A stretch of DNA of 64,000 bases, taken from positions 82,256,532 to 82,320,531 of the forward strand of contig CM073591.1 in assembly GCA_037074705.1 (NCBI GenBank), given 5' to 3'. The translations under genes were made by a program, and so were the position numbers. Below, piece by piece: positions 58,691-64,000 of the stretch. The first letter of the stretch is position 1; each line of letters begins with the position of its first letter. This DNA comes from Zhengitettix transpicula. Its lineage: Eukaryota; Arthropoda; Insecta; Orthoptera; Tetrigidae. Under the pieces are notes generated by a model that was not told the origin of the DNA, ran no database searches, and saw nothing but the letters and a program-made list of their open reading frames with translations.

Positions 58691-60455
58691 GAATTTTATA
58701 GATAGGCCTTTATTGATGTTTGAGACAGATACACTTAAGAAACTTCTTATTCAAGAATATCAGCATTCTCCTTGATTTTCTGCCTGTCAATGTTCAATTC
58801 ATTGATAGGAATTGTCCTTAAGTCAATCGTTATAACAATATAGATGAAATGACATCACGTACTGATTATTTGCTTCCAAGAATCTTTTGAAAAATCGAGA
58901 TATGATTTTTATTGACGTTAAATAAAACCCTCAACGAAAGATAATATTTTATGAATATAAGATATTTAACCTACATGTTTTCTGGTCAAGAGCATGTCTT
59001 CCGATGAAGGGAGCACATTTTATAGGACAATTAACATCTAATGGCGGCAATAAATCAATGTGTGATACCCTTTTCCTTAAAAATCGAGATTCTTAAAAAT
59101 ATTATTATTGAGATTAATCGGGCATTCCATTGTCTTGGAGTAGAAAAAATTGAGAAAGAACATGGAAAATAAAAGAAATGAAAAGCCAAGAAACAAGAAA
59201 AAACAGAAAGAAGGAGGCAGGTCAAAGACATGACGATAATGTTCGTATAGAAGATCAGAAAGAAGATGTTGATAAAAATATATTATTTGGGCTGCCTGGT
59301 GATATTTTTGCAGTCACTCACAGGTGAAAATATGGACGATTATTGAATTATCGTAAATGATTGCCGGCTTCAGATTAAATATTTCAATAGTTTAGCAAAT
59401 CGTTTTCGCGGTAAACAACTAGATGTGTGTAGAAATATTCGAAATTAAACTTATAAAATTTTAATTTGTTATATGACCAAATGTGAGAAATGGGATCGCA
59501 TCAGGCAGTGAATATACATTTTCACAACTTCGGCAGCGAATTCAATTTTCAAAAATTTTGTGCAATTTTTTACAGGCCTGACCGAGATTATCCGTAGGAA
59601 ATTGAAATATTTCCAAGTAGCAATTGTGTTGGTTCCTGGGATAATTACGACAGTGGGCATGTGCATCGGTCCGGAAACCTCTGGAATCCAGAGATAATGG
59701 GCGAAGACACGGTCCAATACCCTGAGAGTTACCAAAACGTTTCCGTACCTAGCCATGTATTATGGCCGAAACGGACGTGCCTATGAGATATGACTTAATT
59801 ACAGGGAATCCGAACAACGGCTAAGATATAAATCTGTTTCCACAAGATTACGTCTTCCTCCCGACATACTTATGACGATTGCCGAACATTTTACGTCCAT
59901 CGAAAAAAAAGGGTAATTATCCCTTAATTAGAATATGATGACGAAACCAGATATAATAATTGTTGCTCCTGATACTTTGGAGCTTCACGAATACTATCAT
60001 ATTAGGAAGGAACGGCTGAGGGTCTATGTCTGACTTTATGCTGTGGTTCGTTCCTTGAATGAACCTGAATGTCATTATTTCCCTCGCGTTTTCCAATTCA
60101 CTACGATTCCGTTACCTGATGCGCAGTTGTACAGCATTCGTAATCAATTCTTCCACATCCTTATTCTTCTTGAACTTCGTCTTGTAATCCGTGACACAGG
60201 TACCGTTGGTTTAGTGTTAAAATAAAGACCTCTACGGTATCTGAACATTGCAGACATCAGCATTCGACCACGCACAATTCAATGCAAAGTTACAAGTCAT
60301 ATTTTCGAGAGGAAATGTGTTTGCGATTCAAATCCAACGGCATTTATTTTTCACAATAATCACGAAATATTTATAGATGAGATCTTAAGATGAAATATGA
60401 CTGATTTATTAACCTAGATATGGATAAGTCTTGTTTTTATAATATTATTTAATAT
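58691..60455. other. 5' intron stretch without recognised genes
   Basis: Short ORFs only; no repeat family recognised. Confidence 0.6.
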
Positions 60456-60459
60456 TATA

Positions 60460-60625
60460 TTCGCATCAATGGCTGAGGTCATTAGCGACTTTTAGAACTG
60501 CTGCAGTTCACTGCCCGGGAAACTAATTTGTGGTAAATTCTCGTTATGGAAACAGGCCCACACAACATCCATGTCCTCGCTGGGATTTGAACCCGGGTGC
60601 ACTGTGACGTCAGGCAGTAACGCTG
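60460..60625 (-). mobile_element. tRNA-derived SINE
   Basis: The minus strand has B box GGGTTCAAATCCC after TGCCTGACGTCACAGTGC, then GAGGACATGGATGTTGTGTG. The body ends GTCGCTAATGACCTCAGCC, TTGATGCGAATATAATATT, the same 3' tail as the copy at 15619-15805. Confidence 0.82.
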
Positions 60626-63600
60626 AAAAGTATTGTTGTAGATACAAGTTTGAATCGTTATTTTATCGCTTTGGTTTTACTTCCATTTACATTAAAAACG
60701 TATATATAAGTTCAATTCTGTTTTTCATAGTTTTTTCCCCTTTTTTTTGCCCGATTTCTTTCCACTGATTAATCATAAATTTTTTAATATTTATGTTAAA
60801 AATTGTTTTCTGCCATAATTTAAAACAAATAATGCGGCGTGAATTAATACCATAATGTAATGTAAATAATATAATTTATTATTCTAAACATTTCAACTAC
60901 TTATTTAAACTAGTGACGACCCTACAACACTCGCTTGTGCTTCTGGAGTTTCTAAAACCATCACTGAAATTTTGTAAAAATTAGCTTGGGTCGTTTTATT
61001 TTCCTCTCATTATTTTAGAACATCCGGGACCTTTTTTCTGAAACGTTGTTGAAGGATATGGTTTAAAAACAAATTTATTCGTAAATTAACCATTATTTGT
61101 CTTCGGTTCGTCTCCTGCTTTTGTTACGACGACAAATAGCCCTGGAGGAGAATGTAGAAAAGTTTTAATACCATTTATATGGGGTCGGGCTCGTCTCAAA
61201 GGACAGGTTAAATTCTCAATTCCTGGTATAGGTTTCGGAAGTATTTATAAGTTCTTATGAATTGGTAGGGATTAACAACCAGTTAACAGTAACCTTGCAG
61301 ACAAGGAAGGCACATAACACGAAAGGGAAGATAATGTTTCGATAAAAACTTTTTCGACTTGTCCGTTAGAAAAATACGAGCACTCAGCTAATGAGAGATA
61401 CTCAAAAATATTTTGTTTCTAGAAATACATAATAAAGTGCCGCCCAAAATTTTTGGAGCAGAACTCGGATCGATTGGTGCAATACGAAAGTAAAATTAGG
61501 GGAACATAAACCTAAATGGGACTAATCTAGGCAATTCAATTCATATAATGGATTAAATACCACTGAAAGATTGAAACCAGAAAATTATATTTCTTAAGTG
61601 AAACTAATGTTAGGAGTCTTTAAGATGACGCAATAATCGCAACTTTTTAACAGTAGTACGAAAAAAAATAGAATATTAGAAGCACAGTGTAAAAGGGAAA
61701 TGAATTTTCTTATAAATTGTGGAAATTTTTTTGAAGTATGCACAGACTGATGATGGAAATTAAAATCTGTCGAATTAAAATAGCAGCAATCTTGAACCCA
61801 ATAAATTAGATTACAGTTCAAATTATGAAATTAGCAGAGAAATTTGTACTTACGTACGTAATGCATCTGTTTCCAATAAATAGTTATGTTCAATATAAGT
61901 CACGTAACCGACAATTGTAGTCCCTTTTCTCATAAAAGTCACATTCGAGTAGGCTCACTACTATTGCAATATTCCTGTCCGAGTCTTATAGTAAAGTTTA
62001 CCGTCGACTCTCAGACACGATGGAAGAAGCTTTCGATATATTTGGGCCATTGCTCCGGGAACATAGAAATACTGAAATATGATTTCTGACATACTACCTA
62101 GTGCGAATTATACATAAAGTTGTAAACCATTCTTCAAAAGTTTGGCAATATTAATTGTACCTAGCAAATATGTGCATTAAATTTTGAAGGTTGTTAAACG
62201 AAACCTGAATGTGTTTGAAAGCAATAGCGCACTTCACGAATGTGTGGCTAGAAACCGCTGAACTCCAAGATCCAATAATTGAATGGCCTGTACAAAGTAA
62301 AATTCACTATACATGGATAATTTATGCAATAGTCTTCCTCCCGAAGTAAAGACCGACAAACTATAATAGTATTCTGAATAAATGTAATAATGTTAAAATA
62401 AAATGCGTTTATTTATCATTCTCATAATTTTAAAATTATTTTTCCGCTAAAACGTTGAATATACCGCTATATAAGCCGTTATATATTTCATAACTATCAT
62501 AATTTATATTTACTTATTTTTCTGCTCGTTTTTCCTTTGCTTGTTCCTCGGACCGCCTCGTTAAGCTCCGAGAAGACGTCCGGCATTTTGTAATCTCTGC
62601 TTTTATTTGAAATGTTCAATTCTACACGTATAGAAGCATAAATAATTATTCCGCAGAAATTATTTTTGTATAGCGACTTTTTCAACATTTTAGCGAAAAA
62701 AAGTTATCTATTAGGATTAAGATCGAGGTCTTGTACAGATAAAACACTACTTTCACTTATTCACAGAGCTATTTTACCTCCTACTGACGAAACGTATGTA
62801 AAATTATCCATGTATGTTGATAACTATTTAGGTTAGGAAGTTATTTTATGCATAATTTGTAAATTATATATTATTATATTTTTATTTTTAATAAGTTTAC
62901 TTTATATTTCGTAATAATATTAATTATAGGTTATCATAGGGTTGTATATTTTAAGATATTTAGTTCGTGTTGTGAATTACAATAATTCAAAATATTTTGG
63001 CTGAACCTCATTTTAGGTAAATATCAATACTCGCAGAGTTTGAGATCGAATTAATGCACTTCTTAATAGTCGTAAGGTCAAGAGATGGGACAAATACATT
63101 TTTTTAACCAGTAGAATTATCATGGGCGCGTATCACAGCCATTGTTTATAGGACTTAGAAACGATCTTATGGAGAGAGAAAAAACCACACACAAAACTCA
63201 TCAAGGATTGCTGTTCAGACACATAATTGTAAATGTACCGGATTTTGTGTGTTTTCTTTGTTAAAAATTAAATAAAATTCACGAGTGGACACTGAGGTAT
63301 AATTTGAAAATCGCCTACACCAAATGTTAAGTAATACTTTTCACAGGAATAAGGAAATTGTATTTCCTGTACAGTAGAAAGTGTGCTGCGGCAATTAAAC
63401 AATAAATAATTAGAGTTTGTTTACGGAACTAAATCAGGGTGACAGAGAACATTGTAACATACCAGTCGAAAATGGATCGCGAATATTGAAAAAAGAACAC
63501 CAGGTTGTACACAATGTGGGACAAAATCACGATAGAGTTAAGAATCCTACAACGGATCCTAATTAGATTGAAAAATTTTACTACTCCCGTAGAATAAAAC

Positions 63601-64000
63601 TCGTTTTAAAATTAAATGGTTCGTGATATTGAAACGATTTAATTGAAAATGGACTCGAACGAAATTAAATTGGAATGTTAACGTCATACGATGATTAGGG
63701 AATAAGATTTCTAACTATGCAGACTGAGTGTCCCAGTGTAACGATTTTAAGAAAATAAATCGAAAAAATTACGAAAATGAGAAAAGGATAATAGAGATGT
63801 TTTTATCGTATTAAACGAATGAAGGTAAAGTGACTAACTGGAAGATGAAGAATAAAGTTGTGTTATAAATGTATGCACTATTGTTTATCTATCTTTTGCT
63901 CACAGAGACACGTCAATAAATTAAACATAACTCAATAACTTCCTTGTCAGAAAGATCCTGTAGCTATCACTTTGAACCTTCTCCACGTCAGAGGACAGAC
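60626..64000. other. 5' intron or upstream stretch to window end, no genes recognised
   Basis: AT-rich with ORFs below 76 codons. The patches 61130-61330 and 62520-62590 are less AT-rich. No exon encoding the missing TTC28 N-terminus could be identified; such an exon would be short and low in complexity, so absence of evidence is weak. Confidence 0.5.

Overview
The window is eukaryotic and looks like part of a large, AT-rich insect genome: short exons with GT-AG introns, very long repeat-filled introns, arthropod jockey-type LINE and mariner relics, tRNA-derived SINEs and many foldback elements. The repeat load and intron size fit a large-genome insect such as a cockroach, termite or stick insect. 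That placement is inference; no species is claimed.

Only one cellular gene can be supported. It lies on the minus strand between 648 and 18738 and encodes the N-terminal and middle part of the insect orthologue of TTC28 (tetratricopeptide repeat protein 28). Twelve exons join without a frame break into about 944 codons. The first visible exon (18487-18738) starts at a splice acceptor, so the true first exon lies upstream, probably beyond the right edge. The last visible exon (648-982) ends at a phase-2 donor, so the gene continues past the left edge. The product is an almost unbroken TPR superhelix: three canonical TPRs, then many 40-residue LGN-type TPRs. In the vertebrate family it acts as a large scaffold linked to the mitotic spindle and midbody.

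Region by region: 1-647 is the partial downstream intron, with a TA/CA microsatellite and a small MITE. 648-7135 holds eleven exons separated by short introns. 7136-18486 is an 11.35 kb intron holding a LINE relic with an internal duplication, a jockey relic, foldback elements, three tRNA-SINEs and a mariner (15901-18426) that was broken by a retroposon and then partly inverted. 18487-18738 is the GC-rich exon. 18739-64000 has no recognisable exon and is inferred to be 5' intron (or upstream DNA). It is AT-rich and carries a retroposon family here called unit A, tRNA-SINEs and a large population of inverted-repeat (foldback) elements.

The most notable signal outside the gene is that many foldback arms carry the same motif: CTGANGA, a short hairpin, then GAAAC, with the two boxes 15-18 nt apart. 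This is the conserved core of a hammerhead ribozyme, a motif known from Penelope-like elements and retrozymes. Here it occurs in several sequence families, often as head-to-head pairs. The second notable signal is a 15-bp target-site duplication whose two copies are 1.8 kb apart in opposite orientation, which documents an inversion between two unit A copies.
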